NCBI GenBank assembly: GCA_963829965.1
Contig: CAWHLK010000027.1
Coordinates: forward strand, 124,001-188,000
Source: DASXZH01 sp963829965
GTDB lineage: Bacteria > Armatimonadota > Fimbriimonadia > Fimbriimonadales > Fimbriimonadaceae
DNA: 64,000 nt
Direction of reading: 5' to 3'
Position numbers and translations under genes: made by a program. The notes beneath the pieces were generated by a model, which ran no database searches, was not told the DNA's origin, and was given only the letters and a program-made list of their open reading frames with translations. Of the stretch, positions 1 to 8,836 are shown in pieces. Position 1 is the stretch's first letter. Each line of letters begins with the position of its first letter.

Positions 1-2
1 AG

Positions 3-1607
3 CACCGGACCACGGCGGACCCCGCCATCGTCATGTTTCGCGGCGACTACTACCTATTCTCCACCAACCAGTGGGGCTATTGGTGGAGTCCGGACATGCT
101 GAACTGGCACTTTGTGTTCCGGCATTTTCTGAAACCGGACGCCAAGGTTTACGATGATCTTTGCGCGCCGGCGCCGTTCGTTATGAACGACAAGCTTTAC
201 GTATTCGGCTCTACCTACACCACTAAGTTCCCGGTATGGGTCAGCAGCAACCCAAAGACCGACGACTGGAGCATGGCGGTAGACAATTTCCAGGTCGGCG
301 CCTGGGACCCGGATTTTTTCGTGGACGATGACGGCCGGCTCTTCCTGTATTACGGCTCCAGCAACCTCTATCCCACTTACGGCCAGGAGATCGATCCCAA
401 GACCTTCGCCCCTATCGGCCCTAAGGCTGAACTTCTCAAACTGCACCCCGAGACACACGGCTGGGAAAGATTTGGCGAGCATAACGATAACGTGTTTCTC
501 GATCCCTTCATTGAAGGCTCTTGGATGACCAAGAACAACGGCAAGTACTACTTGCAATTGGGAGCGCCGGGAACTGAATCGAGCGGCTATGGCGACGGCG
601 TCTACGTGGGTGACAGCCCCCTTGGACCCTTCAAATACCAAGACCACAACCCGTTTTCCTACAAAGTAGGCGGCTACGCCAAAGGCGCGGGCCACGGAGC
701 GACCTACCAGGATCCGCTTGGAAACTGGTGGCACGTTTCCACCATCGGCATCTGCGTCAAGAACAACTTCGAGAGAAGAATCGGCATTTGGCCGGCCGGG
801 TTCGATTCCGACGGCGTGCTTTACAGCGACACCGCCTACGGCGATTTCCCAACATACCTGCCCGCCAAATCGGGCGACCATCTGCAGGGCCGCAGCGCCG
901 GCTGGATGCTGTTGAACTACAACAAGCCGGTTCGGGTTTCCTCCACGTATGGCAGCTTTACCGCCAACAACGCGGTGGACGAGGACATCAAAACTTACTG
1001 GTGCGCCAAAACCGGCAACAAGGGCGAGTGGCTGGAGTCCGACCTCGGCGCTGTTTCCACCGTTCGCGCGATTCAGGTGAACTACGCCGACCAGGACGCC
1101 GAAATCATGGGCAAAGTCCCCGGTCTTTACCACCAATACGTGATCTATGCTTCCAACGACGAGACGCACTGGCGGCCCATCGTGGACAAGAGCGAGAATC
1201 ATACGGACGTGCCTCACGACTATAACGAACTCACCAAGCCGGTAGAAACCCGTTACCTCAAGATCGTAAACATCCACGTGGCGTCCGGCAAGTTCGCGCT
1301 GAGCGGTTTCCGGGCTTTCGGGCGAGGACATGGCGAATCTCCAGAACCCGTGGAGAATTTTGTGGCCTTACGCGGGGATACCGAGAGACGAAACGCCTGG
1401 ATCAAATGGAAAGTGAACGACCGCGCCACCGGCTATGTCATCCGAGCCGGCGTCAAGCCGGACAAGCTGTACACATCGATCATGGTCTACGGCGCCAGCG
1501 AATACTATTGGAGCGGTCTCTCTAAGGACCAGCCTTACTACTTCACCATCGAGGCGTTCAACGAGAACGGTATATCCCCGCATTCAAAGATAGTGGAGGC
1601 GAAGTAG
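3..1607 (+). CDS. GH43-like glycosidase with C-terminal discoidin and FN3 domains (5' end outside window)
   Basis: This gene is open from the window edge, so the start and any signal peptide are missing. The first visible codons read ADPAIV followed by YYLFST, the typical first blade of a GH43/GH62-type five-bladed propeller; its Asp (codon at 18-20) would be the catalytic base. An Asp in WDPDFF (about residue 100) and Glu in FIEGSW (about residue 170) fit the pKa-modulating and acid residues of GH43. After the propeller come an F5/8 type C (CBM32-like) domain at about 305-440 (SSTYGSFTANNAVDED) and an FN3-like domain to the end. It probably acts outside the cytoplasm on arabinose- or xylose-containing glycans; the substrate cannot be read from sequence. 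The frame is intact throughout. Confidence 0.85.
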   Translation, partial: HRTTADPAIVMFRGDYYLFSTNQWGYWWSPDMLNWHFVFRHFLKPDAKVYDDLCAPAPFVMNDKLYVFGSTYTTKFPVWVSSNPKTDDWSMAVDNFQVGAWDPDFFVDDDGRLFLYYGSSNLYPTYGQEIDPKTFAPIGPKAELLKLHPETHGWERFGEHNDNVFLDPFIEGSWMTKNNGKYYLQLGAPGTESSGYGDGVYVGDSPLGPFKYQDHNPFSYKVGGYAKGAGHGATYQDPLGNWWHVSTIGICVKNNFERRIGIWPAGFDSDGVLYSDTAYGDFPTYLPAKSGDHLQGRSAGWMLLNYNKPVRVSSTYGSFTANNAVDEDIKTYWCAKTGNKGEWLESDLGAVSTVRAIQVNYADQDAEIMGKVPGLYHQYVIYASNDETHWRPIVDKSENHTDVPHDYNELTKPVETRYLKIVNIHVASGKFALSGFRAFGRGHGESPEPVENFVALRGDTERRNAWIKWKVNDRATGYVIRAGVKPDKLYTSIMVYGASEYYWSGLSKDQPYYFTIEAFNENGISPHSKIVEAK

Positions 1608-1962
1608 CCAAATGTCTCCGATCCCCGCTTGGCAGCTCCGCCATGCCGGAGGCATGAAGCCCGGGTAGCCGGTGGTTGAGCGAAGCGATACCACCGGCTA
1701 CCCGGGCATGACCTCTCCGGGGTCGGGTTTTTCAAACCTCACATTGGCCAACACCAAGCATCGCTTGCGCGTATGTTAGCCAGGTGAGTGGCCTTGTGTA
1801 AAGCGGGCAGAAGCTTTTGGCGTCCCTCTTGAATTTGAACAGAGCATTGCCCGACCGAGGAACGCGGGAACGCCAACCCCTTTGCCATTAGACCCCAGCC
1901 ACGTCTGCCCCCGAAGGCAACGATCGCGCCTAAACGACCTCCCTAGAGCGCCGGAGATTCCG
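1608..1962. other. Non-coding gap between convergent genes
   Basis: No credible gene is seen here. The only structure is the perfect palindrome at 1659-1707, listed separately. The rest shows no obvious repeat or RNA gene. Confidence 0.5.
1659..1707. repeat. Perfect 18-bp inverted repeat (REP-like hairpin or bidirectional terminator)
   Basis: The arm at 1659-1676 (GCCCGGGTAGCCGGTGGT) is exactly complementary to 1690-1707, with a 13-nt loop that itself contains GAGCGAAGCG. It lies between the convergent ends of the GH43 gene and the RCC1 gene. There is no clear T-tract on either side, so a REP-type dispersed palindrome is at least as likely as a terminator. Confidence 0.7.
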
Positions 1963-4900
1963 TCAGGGCTTGATCGTCACCGTCGCGGCCGCATATGACC
2001 CATTGTAGGTCGCCGTAATCGTAGCCGAAGTGCTACCCGAAACCGCAGAAGTTGAAGCGCTAAAAGTATTAGAACTTTGCCCCGCCGCAATCGTCACCGA
2101 ACTGGGCAAAGTCAAGTGCGCGCTGCTTGAGCTCAAATCCACGACCGCGCCGGATGGGCCGGCCGGGCCGGTGAGCTTCACCGTCACGTTCACCGCCGAT
2201 CCCCCAGTTACCGAACTTGCGCTCAGGATAATAAGATCTAGTCCTGTAGGCAGAACGGTTAAGCTCGTGGCCTTCGAGGTGCTTCCCAACGTGGCAGCTA
2301 GCGTTACTACAGTCGAGGCATTAACCCCGCCGCTGGTAACGGCGAAGCTCGCGCTCGAAGCCCCGGAAGCAACCAAAACCGAAGCGGGAACGCTGGCAGC
2401 CGCGCTACTGGAATGCAGACTCACCGTGGTTCCGGAAGAACCCGCAGGGCCAGTTAGCGTAACTGTAGCTAGCGACTGCGTTCCCGCGGAGATCGTCGAG
2501 CGAGACAGGCTAAGACCGCCCAGAATGGCCGCCGTTAAGGTCGTCGTCCCACTTACCGAAGAGCTGCCAACCGTCGCCGTGATTTTCACCGCGGTAGAAG
2601 AACTCACGCCGCTGGTCTTCTGCACATACCAGTAGCTCGAATAGCCCGAAGGAACCGTAACGGACGCAGGTGTCACCAATGCGCCATTGTTTGAGCTCAA
2701 GTGAACCACAGTTCCCGAAGATCCAGCCGGGCTGGCGAGGAAAACACCGACCTCTTCCGAAGTCCCGCCCTGCACCGTAGGCTGAACGATAAGCTCCGAA
2801 AGTCCGGCGGGCAAGACCGTGACCGCACAAGTCTTTTGGCTTCCAAAGGAAGCAGTCGCCCCCAAGGTCACCGCCGTGCTCAAGTTCACCGTCTTCGTCT
2901 TTAGCACAAAAGAATAGGTCGAGGCGCCCGCAGGGACCGTAACCACACTTGGAGGCGCAATCGCAGCGTTGCCAGACGTCAATGCGACCTGCATTCCGCC
3001 ACTTGCGGCAACGCCATTGAGTTCAATCGTAGCTTCCGTGTTTTCTCCGCCCGCTACCGAAACCGGCGACACACTGAACCTGGAAACCGAGGGCGGATCA
3101 ATCGTAAAATTCACCGATTCGGAACTGGAGTCGATTGCAGCGGTAACCATATCCGCCTCCACTGAGCTCTCGGCGTAAAAGGAAGCCGTAAACGTGACCG
3201 AAGTCTTCCCCGCCGGCACCGTCACATGCAGCGGAAGCTCCCCGGTTAGGTCGGAAATGTCCACGGTATCGCCACCCGCTGCGGCAGGCGAATCGAGACT
3301 CACCGTAAAGCTCGCGGTCCCGCCGCCAACGATGGTTGAGGGAGAGGCGGTAATCGACTGGACTTGAGCCGCAGTGATCGTGAAGCTCACAGTGGAGGTT
3401 GTACCATTGAGCAAGGCGGTTACCGATTCGCCGGTGGAGAAGCCCACGTAGGGCGTGGCCACTGAAATGCTCGCGGAACTTGCGCCCGGCAAAACGTTGA
3501 TGGACGAGGGAACGGTACATGGTCCCGTGCCCTGCAACGAGACCACCGCCCCCGCCGGGCCGGCCGCCCCGTTGAGGTAAACCGTCAACGTCTCGGCGTT
3601 GCCGCCCTCCACGCCGCTCTGAGAATCCGTAATGATGGAAATGGTGAGTGGCGTAATCGTAAGAGTCGCAGTTGCGCTGGCGCCATTGAGCGTCGCCGTG
3701 ATCGTCTGCGTCTGCTGAGTGCCGGTCGAAGAGGTCGGGAGCGAGAACGTAACCGAACTTGCACCGCCCGTTATGATTTCCGGAGACGGAAGCGTCAGCG
3801 GACCTGTGCCCGAGATAGCTACAGCGGTATTCGCAGGCCCGCAGACTGGGCTCATGGTTACCGTCACGCTCGCCGGATTGCCGCCCACAACAGTGGAGGA
3901 AGCTAACGAAACACTTTGAACGATCGGCGAGGCCAAAGCAAGGGTGCCGTTACCGCCGAGTGAGAGGTAGCTACAGCCAGCCAAGCCGGTTGGAACCGAT
4001 GCAGGGGCATCGAATCCGATGGACTGGACCGTGCCGTTGGACAGCAGGGCTTCGCTGTAATGGAACCCAGCCAAGACCTCGGTGATGCCAGTGATGCCGC
4101 TAAAACCGGTTTCGCCGTCAGAATTGTCGCCCCACCCCTCGGCGGTACCGTTTGAAAAGAGGGCGAGCCCATGGGTCGCGCCTGCCGAAATCGAGGCAAC
4201 GCCGGTTAGCCCGGGCGGAACACTGGACTCTCCATAAAAATTGTCACCCCATGCGACTAACGTGCCGTTATCGAGAAGGGCCAGGCAGTTAATATTGCCG
4301 AGCGGAAATTGCCTTGACCCGGAAGAAAAAGTGGGCAGAATCGTCTCGCCGGCCGAAGCAGTCCCCCACACGACCACCGATCCGTCATCCTTGAGAGCCA
4401 TTCCGAAGTCATCGCCGGCGGAAATTGCTTTGACGTCGGTGAGCCCGTTTGGAACATTCAATATGCCGTTGCTGTTGTCCCCCCAACCCACAACGGTCCC
4501 GTCATCCAACAACGCCAACACCGTCCCTTGCGAACAGGCGATTTGAGTCACCCCGGTAAGGTCAGGCGCCTCGAAATCGCCAAAATCCGGATTACCCCAG
4601 GAAAACGGAGTGCCGTTCGGAAGCAATACGGCGGAGACCAATGCTCCCTCCGCAACCGACTTCATCGCGTTCGGAAGAGGAACGTTGACGACATCAAAGC
4701 CAGCACTTCCCCAGCCAATGGCGGACTGCGAACCGACGATCGCCAGCGATTGCCCGGTTCCCGCGGAGATCGAAGTCACTCCGTAAAGATTGGAAGGAAT
4801 GTTGGTCTCGCCATCGGCGTTTCCTCCAAACCCCACAACGGTGCCATCGGACTTGAGGCAAAGGACGTCGCCTTCCTCGCTGGTCGAGATTTCCACCACG

Positions 4901-5637
4901 CCAGAAAGACCGGCAGGAACTGAATAGTTATTGCTGCCCCATCCGGTTACGGTACCGTTCGAGAGCAACGCATAGGAAGATTCATCCCCGGCCGCAACCT
5001 GAACCACCCCCGTCAAGCCGTTCGGAACGGTGTCTTCGCCGTATTGGTTGTAGCCCCAGCCAACTACCGTCCCGTCAGACTTGAGGGCCAGAACATCCCA
5101 TAACCCGGCCGATATCTGGATGACGCCAGACAGGCCGTTGGGTACGGTCGACTCACCATAGCGGTTGTCGCCCCAGGCGACGACCGTTCCATCGTCTTTT
5201 AAAGCAACCGAAAACAATTGGCCGGCAGCCACCTGAATCACGTTCGTAAGGCCGTTTGGAATAGTTGTCTGGCCAAAACCGTTGTATCCCCACGCAGCAA
5301 CGGTGCCGTCGTCCTTGAGGGCAAGGGCATGTTGGTAGGTACACGAGATTTGGGTGTAATCATTTCCTGATGGTGGCGTAAGAATCCCTGAGCTGTAGAT
5401 ATCATCTCCGGCTGCCATAAGGGAACCCGTGTTCGTCAACCCTATGGTAACGCCAAACCCTGAAGCAATCTGCTTTAGGTTCGTTAGCCCGCTAACGCCG
5501 GTGATGGAACCGCCCTCACCCGTTCCCCAGCCGACAACCTGGGCGGTTGCCTTGACGCTCAAAGATAGTGTTGCAACACTTATTGCAAAGAAAGTCGCTA
5601 CGCAGCGCGCAAAACGAAAAGTAAAAATCGAACCCAT
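1963..5637 (-). CDS. Giant secreted RCC1-repeat / Ig-like repeat protein
   Basis: A 1224-residue protein with a signal peptide (residues 1-33, ending near KATAQ). Residues ~34-580 hold about fourteen RCC1-type repeats of 40-45 residues, each with ALKDDGTVVAWGDN followed by VPNGLTGV-like sequence. Fourteen repeats would make two seven-bladed propellers. Residues ~580-1224 hold seven ~92-residue Ig-like beta-sandwich repeats (GG..ATVTL.GPAG..G..V.LSS). No catalytic motif, LPXTG, membrane anchor or PEP-CTERM is visible, so it is probably released or held on the surface by a sorting system I cannot see. Its role may be adhesion or a structural surface role; this is an inference. The reading frame is intact over 3.7 kb, unlike many neighbours. 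Confidence 0.85.
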   Translation of the reverse strand: MGSIFTFRFARCVATFFAISVATLSLSVKATAQVVGWGTGEGGSITGVSGLTNLKQIASGFGVTIGLTNTGSLMAAGDDIYSSGILTPPSGNDYTQISCTYQHALALKDDGTVAAWGYNGFGQTTIPNGLTNVIQVAAGQLFSVALKDDGTVVAWGDNRYGESTVPNGLSGVIQISAGLWDVLALKSDGTVVGWGYNQYGEDTVPNGLTGVVQVAAGDESSYALLSNGTVTGWGSNNYSVPAGLSGVVEISTSEEGDVLCLKSDGTVVGFGGNADGETNIPSNLYGVTSISAGTGQSLAIVGSQSAIGWGSAGFDVVNVPLPNAMKSVAEGALVSAVLLPNGTPFSWGNPDFGDFEAPDLTGVTQIACSQGTVLALLDDGTVVGWGDNSNGILNVPNGLTDVKAISAGDDFGMALKDDGSVVVWGTASAGETILPTFSSGSRQFPLGNINCLALLDNGTLVAWGDNFYGESSVPPGLTGVASISAGATHGLALFSNGTAEGWGDNSDGETGFSGITGITEVLAGFHYSEALLSNGTVQSIGFDAPASVPTGLAGCSYLSLGGNGTLALASPIVQSVSLASSTVVGGNPASVTVTMSPVCGPANTAVAISGTGPLTLPSPEIITGGASSVTFSLPTSSTGTQQTQTITATLNGASATATLTITPLTISIITDSQSGVEGGNAETLTVYLNGAAGPAGAVVSLQGTGPCTVPSSINVLPGASSASISVATPYVGFSTGESVTALLNGTTSTVSFTITAAQVQSITASPSTIVGGGTASFTVSLDSPAAAGGDTVDISDLTGELPLHVTVPAGKTSVTFTASFYAESSVEADMVTAAIDSSSESVNFTIDPPSVSRFSVSPVSVAGGENTEATIELNGVAASGGMQVALTSGNAAIAPPSVVTVPAGASTYSFVLKTKTVNLSTAVTLGATASFGSQKTCAVTVLPAGLSELIVQPTVQGGTSEEVGVFLASPAGSSGTVVHLSSNNGALVTPASVTVPSGYSSYWYVQKTSGVSSSTAVKITATVGSSSVSGTTTLTAAILGGLSLSRSTISAGTQSLATVTLTGPAGSSGTTVSLHSSSAAASVPASVLVASGASSASFAVTSGGVNASTVVTLAATLGSTSKATSLTVLPTGLDLIILSASSVTGGSAVNVTVKLTGPAGPSGAVVDLSSSSAHLTLPSSVTIAAGQSSNTFSASTSAVSGSTSATITATYNGSYAAATVTIKP

Positions 5638-5762
5638 GAGCCTGGCCCTCGCTTGCGGCTCACCACCACTCCCCCAGAGTGGTTGGCTCTCCCCCTAAAC
5701 GCGAGTTCGATCAGCCGCTACAAAAGCTTATCACACATCAAGAGACATGGAAGAAGAGTCAG

Positions 5763-6545
5763 CTAAATGTCTTCGATTGGCGCTTCGTGATCCAGCCAAT
5801 TCCACTCGCTGTCCTTAATCACCTGATTCGGCCAGAACGCGACCTGCGGCCAATCCTGAAATCCAAGCACCGCGCCCTCAAGGGCAGCCGCATTAGCCAA
5901 CGATGGCTCCCGGGAAACCTTATCAATCAGCTCAAGCACGCCCAAGGGCTTTTCCGGGCAACCCTCCAAAGCTTTAAGGAGCCATTTATGATAAGGATAG
6001 AGAACCCGGTTGTGGGTCAGCAGCAGCCGCCCACAAAACAGAACCATCTTGCTGGCTGCAAGATTCATCAAATAAGGATTGTCGCGCTTCTCGGCCTCAC
6101 GGGCAAAGAAATCGGCAAACCGGATCTGGCTCACAAACCGCCGCATCCGGTCTTCCCTGCCTTCCTCCGGATACTTCACAATTTCTCGGCAGATCTCAGG
6201 TAGGCCATCAACAAGAGACCAGGGAACCTCCGCCCCAACAAACGCCGACCGCGCAGGCTCACTTCCCCGCTCCCTAACCGCCCGTATGAAATCCATCGAA
6301 ACGCACTTCGCGTCGATATAGCCGCCCTCATAATCGCAAAGCTCGGTGTTATAAAAAAACAGTTCGCCGGAAGACTGCCGCCGCCCAAACTCCTCGTCCG
6401 AAACGACGATGAAGCCGTCAACGTCGCTCTTTTCGGTCCCGTACCCCTTGGTCAAGGAACCCGCGACAATCACAGCATAGAAATCCGGGTTCTGCTGAGC
6501 ATTCTCGACCCAGCGTTTGATCGCCTGACGATGGTGGTCCCACAT
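5763..6545 (-). CDS. Pol-beta superfamily nucleotidyltransferase
   Basis: A 260-residue protein with the nucleotidyltransferase signature near the N-terminus: AGSLTKGYG then KSDVDGFIVV (about residues 28-47), which is the GS...DxD metal-binding pattern. The rest is helical and resembles aminoglycoside-type or MNT-type nucleotidyltransferases. The ATG start at 6545 sits 6 bp after the stop of a small upstream reading frame (6552-6749), suggesting a two-gene unit. The substrate (antibiotic, tRNA or protein) cannot be assigned. No antibiotic-specific motif is recognised. Confidence 0.7.
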   Translation of the reverse strand: MWDHHRQAIKRWVENAQQNPDFYAVIVAGSLTKGYGTEKSDVDGFIVVSDEEFGRRQSSGELFFYNTELCDYEGGYIDAKCVSMDFIRAVRERGSEPARSAFVGAEVPWSLVDGLPEICREIVKYPEEGREDRMRRFVSQIRFADFFAREAEKRDNPYLMNLAASKMVLFCGRLLLTHNRVLYPYHKWLLKALEGCPEKPLGVLELIDKVSREPSLANAAALEGAVLGFQDWPQVAFWPNQVIKDSEWNWLDHEAPIEDI

Positions 6546-6551
6546 CGGGGT

Positions 6552-6749
6552 TCAGTCTACTGTGGGATCATGGTGCTGAGTTGCGCCGGCGGCATCAAAC
6601 CGTCTCGACCAATAACGCAGTTCTTGTTCAAGCCTGTCGCACAACTTTTCGCCCAGGATCGACTTTGCACCCTCCAACGCGGCAAGGCATTCGCTGAGTT
6701 CGGCCTGGGTCGGTCCAGCAAGGTCGCGTGACTTTTGGTTGTTGGGCAA
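6552..6749 (-). CDS. Small helical protein upstream of the nucleotidyltransferase
   Basis: A 65-residue frame, rich in Glu, Leu and Arg with no proline through its middle (AELSECLAALEGAKSILGEK), predicted as one long amphipathic helix. It ends 6 bp before the nucleotidyltransferase start on the same strand, so the two may be co-transcribed. I do not recognise a family. It could be a partner or antitoxin-like protein of the nucleotidyltransferase, but this rests only on position and helical character. Confidence 0.4.
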   Translation of the reverse strand: MPNNQKSRDLAGPTQAELSECLAALEGAKSILGEKLCDRLEQELRYWSRRFDAAGATQHHDPTVD

Positions 6750-6802
6750 ATGGTCCCGGCGGCGTTCTCGCGGTTTTCATAATGACTGGCGAGGGACCAT
6801 AA

Positions 6803-7303
6803 ATGAAACGATGCCCTGCTTGTGGATCTTCCAACTCTTCAGACAGCCCGATTTGCACTTGTTGCGCGCACATGTTCCAGTCAGCTTCCTCTAGCCGGAC
6901 GGGTGAGAACTCATACGCATATGCAGTTGGCACGCATACCTATGCGGCCTACGCCCCCACGGTTTCAGCGGTTCGATCTACCCCGGAAGACCGCCATCTA
7001 GCTTGTGTCATGTGGATCACTGCGCTATTCTTCCCCATTTTTGGCCCTGGACTCTTCTTGCTCATCTGCCAAAAAAGCCCGTTCGTTCACAAGAACTCTT
7101 TGCAGGCGCTTATTTTCCACGTCTGGAGCGTCCTCATCACATTCGCGCTTCTGATTTTCGGCATTTTCACATTTGGAATCTCGCTACTGTTGCTAATCCC
7201 GCTCTCGATTCTTACGCTGGTGGTGCCGATCATCGGCGCGGTCCGCGCATCCAAAGGAGCGGTTTATACTCCTCCGTTTTCCAGCGGCTGGCTCAAGTCC
7301 TAG
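6803..7303 (+). CDS. Zinc-ribbon membrane protein with DUF4870-like domain
   Basis: A 166-residue protein beginning with a CPAC...CTCC zinc ribbon (residues 4-21). An Ala/Tyr/Ser-rich linker follows, then a DUF4870-like (Tic20-related) region: DRHLACVMWIT, followed by three hydrophobic segments with VHKNSLQALIFH between them. The protein probably sits in the inner membrane with the zinc ribbon in the cytoplasm. The function of this family is unknown. It is transcribed divergently from the small gene at 6552-6749, with 53 bp between them for both promoters. Confidence 0.7.
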   Translation: MKRCPACGSSNSSDSPICTCCAHMFQSASSSRTGENSYAYAVGTHTYAAYAPTVSAVRSTPEDRHLACVMWITALFFPIFGPGLFLLICQKSPFVHKNSLQALIFHVWSVLITFALLIFGIFTFGISLLLLIPLSILTLVVPIIGAVRASKGAVYTPPFSSGWLKS

Positions 7304-7367
7304 TCTTTACAATTAGTCAATTTCAGATTGGCATTTATAGCCAAGCGTCTACTATAATGCTTCTACT

Positions 7368-7838
7368 ATGAAAGCTCAAGATCTAATTGCACAAGAAACC
7401 GAGAGGGCAATGGAAAGCCTGTTGCATCAGGCCAAGCGTTTGCCCGCTGACAAGTTGGAATGGAGGCCGATGGACGAGGGCCGCAGCGCACTTGCCCAAG
7501 TCCAGGAATGTGCGGTAATCGCCCGGTCCGATCCCCACCTTTTCGAAACCCTTGAGATGCCGAACTTGGACGAAGCGGCAATGAAACAGTTTGGGGAGGC
7601 AACGGCTGCCTTAGACACCTTTGAGAAGGCGGAAGCCGAGTTGCGAAAAAACACGGCCACCGTTACGGATGTTATTCGCAATTTCCCCGACGAGAAGCTC
7701 GGCATCGAGATGAAGTTCTTCGGACCTAACCCTTGGAAGGTTTCCTCCGTGCTGAACTCGCACTGCTGGAACATGCAGTATCACACGGGACAAATCTGCT
7801 ACATCCAGACTTTGCTTGGTGACAAGGAGATGGGCTAG
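7368..7838 (+). CDS. DinB-like four-helix metal-binding protein
   Basis: A 156-residue protein with the DinB/YfiT-like pattern: an N-terminal helix, KLEWRPMDEGRSALAQV at about residues 28-45, and a C-terminal NSHCWNMQYHTGQICY in which the two His usually bind the metal. Family members include mycothiol- or bacillithiol-dependent transferases, but most are of unknown function. It follows the DUF4870-like gene by 64 bp. Its 3' end is 5 bp from that of the convergent SDR gene. Confidence 0.75.
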   Translation: MKAQDLIAQETERAMESLLHQAKRLPADKLEWRPMDEGRSALAQVQECAVIARSDPHLFETLEMPNLDEAAMKQFGEATAALDTFEKAEAELRKNTATVTDVIRNFPDEKLGIEMKFFGPNPWKVSSVLNSHCWNMQYHTGQICYIQTLLGDKEMG

Positions 7839-7843
7839 AACCT

Positions 7844-8572
7844 TCAGCGCATAACCTGGCCGCCATCGACCAGATAGGTCTGCCCGGTGACGTAAGAAGC
7901 CTTTTCTGAAGCCAGGAACACGGCAATTTGGGCCACCTCATCGGCAGTTCCCATTCGCTTCATGGGGACCAGATTCAAAACCGGCTGCAAGGTTTCTTCC
8001 GGCGTCACTCCTCGAATAGCCGCCCGCCTGGTGGCGTTTGCCTGGGTCATCGGCGTGTCGATCACCCCCGGCGCGATCGCGTTCACGCGAATGCCGTGCG
8101 GCGCGAGACTCAGGGCCGACGAGCGGGTGAGCGATACCACGGCCGCCTTGCTAGCACCGTAATCCAATTGCTCCAGCTTGGGCATAAAGCCCGAGTTGGA
8201 GGCAACGTTGACAACTGCTCCCGGCCTCCCCTCTTGCGTTAAGCGTCTGGCAACTGCTTGGGTTAGAGCAAACAGCCCTACGACATTGATGCGAAGGGTC
8301 TTTTCGAAGGACGCAGTATCGATTTCGAAAAACGGCCTGGTAAGGCAAATGCCGGCGACGTTGACGAGAATATCCGGGCATTGGGCCAAGCCTTCCACGA
8401 ACGGCCCTACTGTGGCCAAATCGCCTACGTCCAAGGTGTGCTCGCACAATCCTGTTTGGAGGTCCACCCCCTCAACGACCGCGCCTTCGGCGCGTAATGC
8501 ATCGACAATAGCCTTCCCTATGCCTTGTGCCGCACCGGTAACCAACGCATGGCGTCCTGAAAGCAATCCCAT
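7844..8572 (-). CDS. Short-chain dehydrogenase/reductase (SDR)
   Basis: A 242-residue classical SDR. The nucleotide-binding TGAAQGIG is at residues ~13-20, NVAG near 80, a Ser in VASNSGF near 130, the catalytic YGASK near 145, and the C-terminal YVTGQTYLVDGG is typical of the family. I start it at the ATG at 8572 because the open frame upstream (to 8779) adds 69 residues of low-complexity sequence unlike any SDR. It reduces or oxidises an alcohol/ketone with NAD(P)(H); the substrate is unknown. Confidence 0.85.
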   Translation of the reverse strand: MGLLSGRHALVTGAAQGIGKAIVDALRAEGAVVEGVDLQTGLCEHTLDVGDLATVGPFVEGLAQCPDILVNVAGICLTRPFFEIDTASFEKTLRINVVGLFALTQAVARRLTQEGRPGAVVNVASNSGFMPKLEQLDYGASKAAVVSLTRSSALSLAPHGIRVNAIAPGVIDTPMTQANATRRAAIRGVTPEETLQPVLNLVPMKRMGTADEVAQIAVFLASEKASYVTGQTYLVDGGQVMR

Positions 8573-8756
8573 GGGTGGGAAGTATACGGGAAAGCTCGCG
8601 GGGGTAGGCAGGGGGAACTTTGAACTGTGAACGGTGAATGGTGGGTTCCTGCTGCTTTGGAGAGCCACGAATGATGACATCTCTGTGCTTGGATTCCGAG
8701 GTGTTTTTGTCGTATCGAGCTGAACTTTTAATGTACGGGCAGGACTTGAAAAATTA

Positions 8757-8790
8757 TCAATGGGTTCATGCTTCCGCATGAACCCATTGA
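8757..8790 (-). terminator. Rho-independent terminator after the 8837-10056 gene
   Basis: Perfect 15-bp inverted repeat (8757-8771 with 8776-8790). Read on the minus strand it has a GGAA tetraloop and is followed by TAATTTTTC. It lies 47 bp beyond the stop of the minus-strand gene ending at 8837. Confidence 0.85.
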
Positions 8791-8836
8791 AGGTTAAGGC
8801 AATTTGCTGCTTGCGTCGCTCAGTGTGGGTGGTTAA

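Noticed and set aside
54..1331. A 425-codon open frame on the minus strand
   Set aside because: It is antisense to the GH43-like gene, whose motifs are clear; the minus-strand product is Val/Gly-rich low-complexity sequence, as expected from a shadow in high-G+C DNA.
8573..8779. Upstream 69-codon extension of the SDR gene
   Set aside because: Low-complexity sequence with no SDR similarity; the family's N-terminal nucleotide-binding strand begins right after the ATG at 8572.
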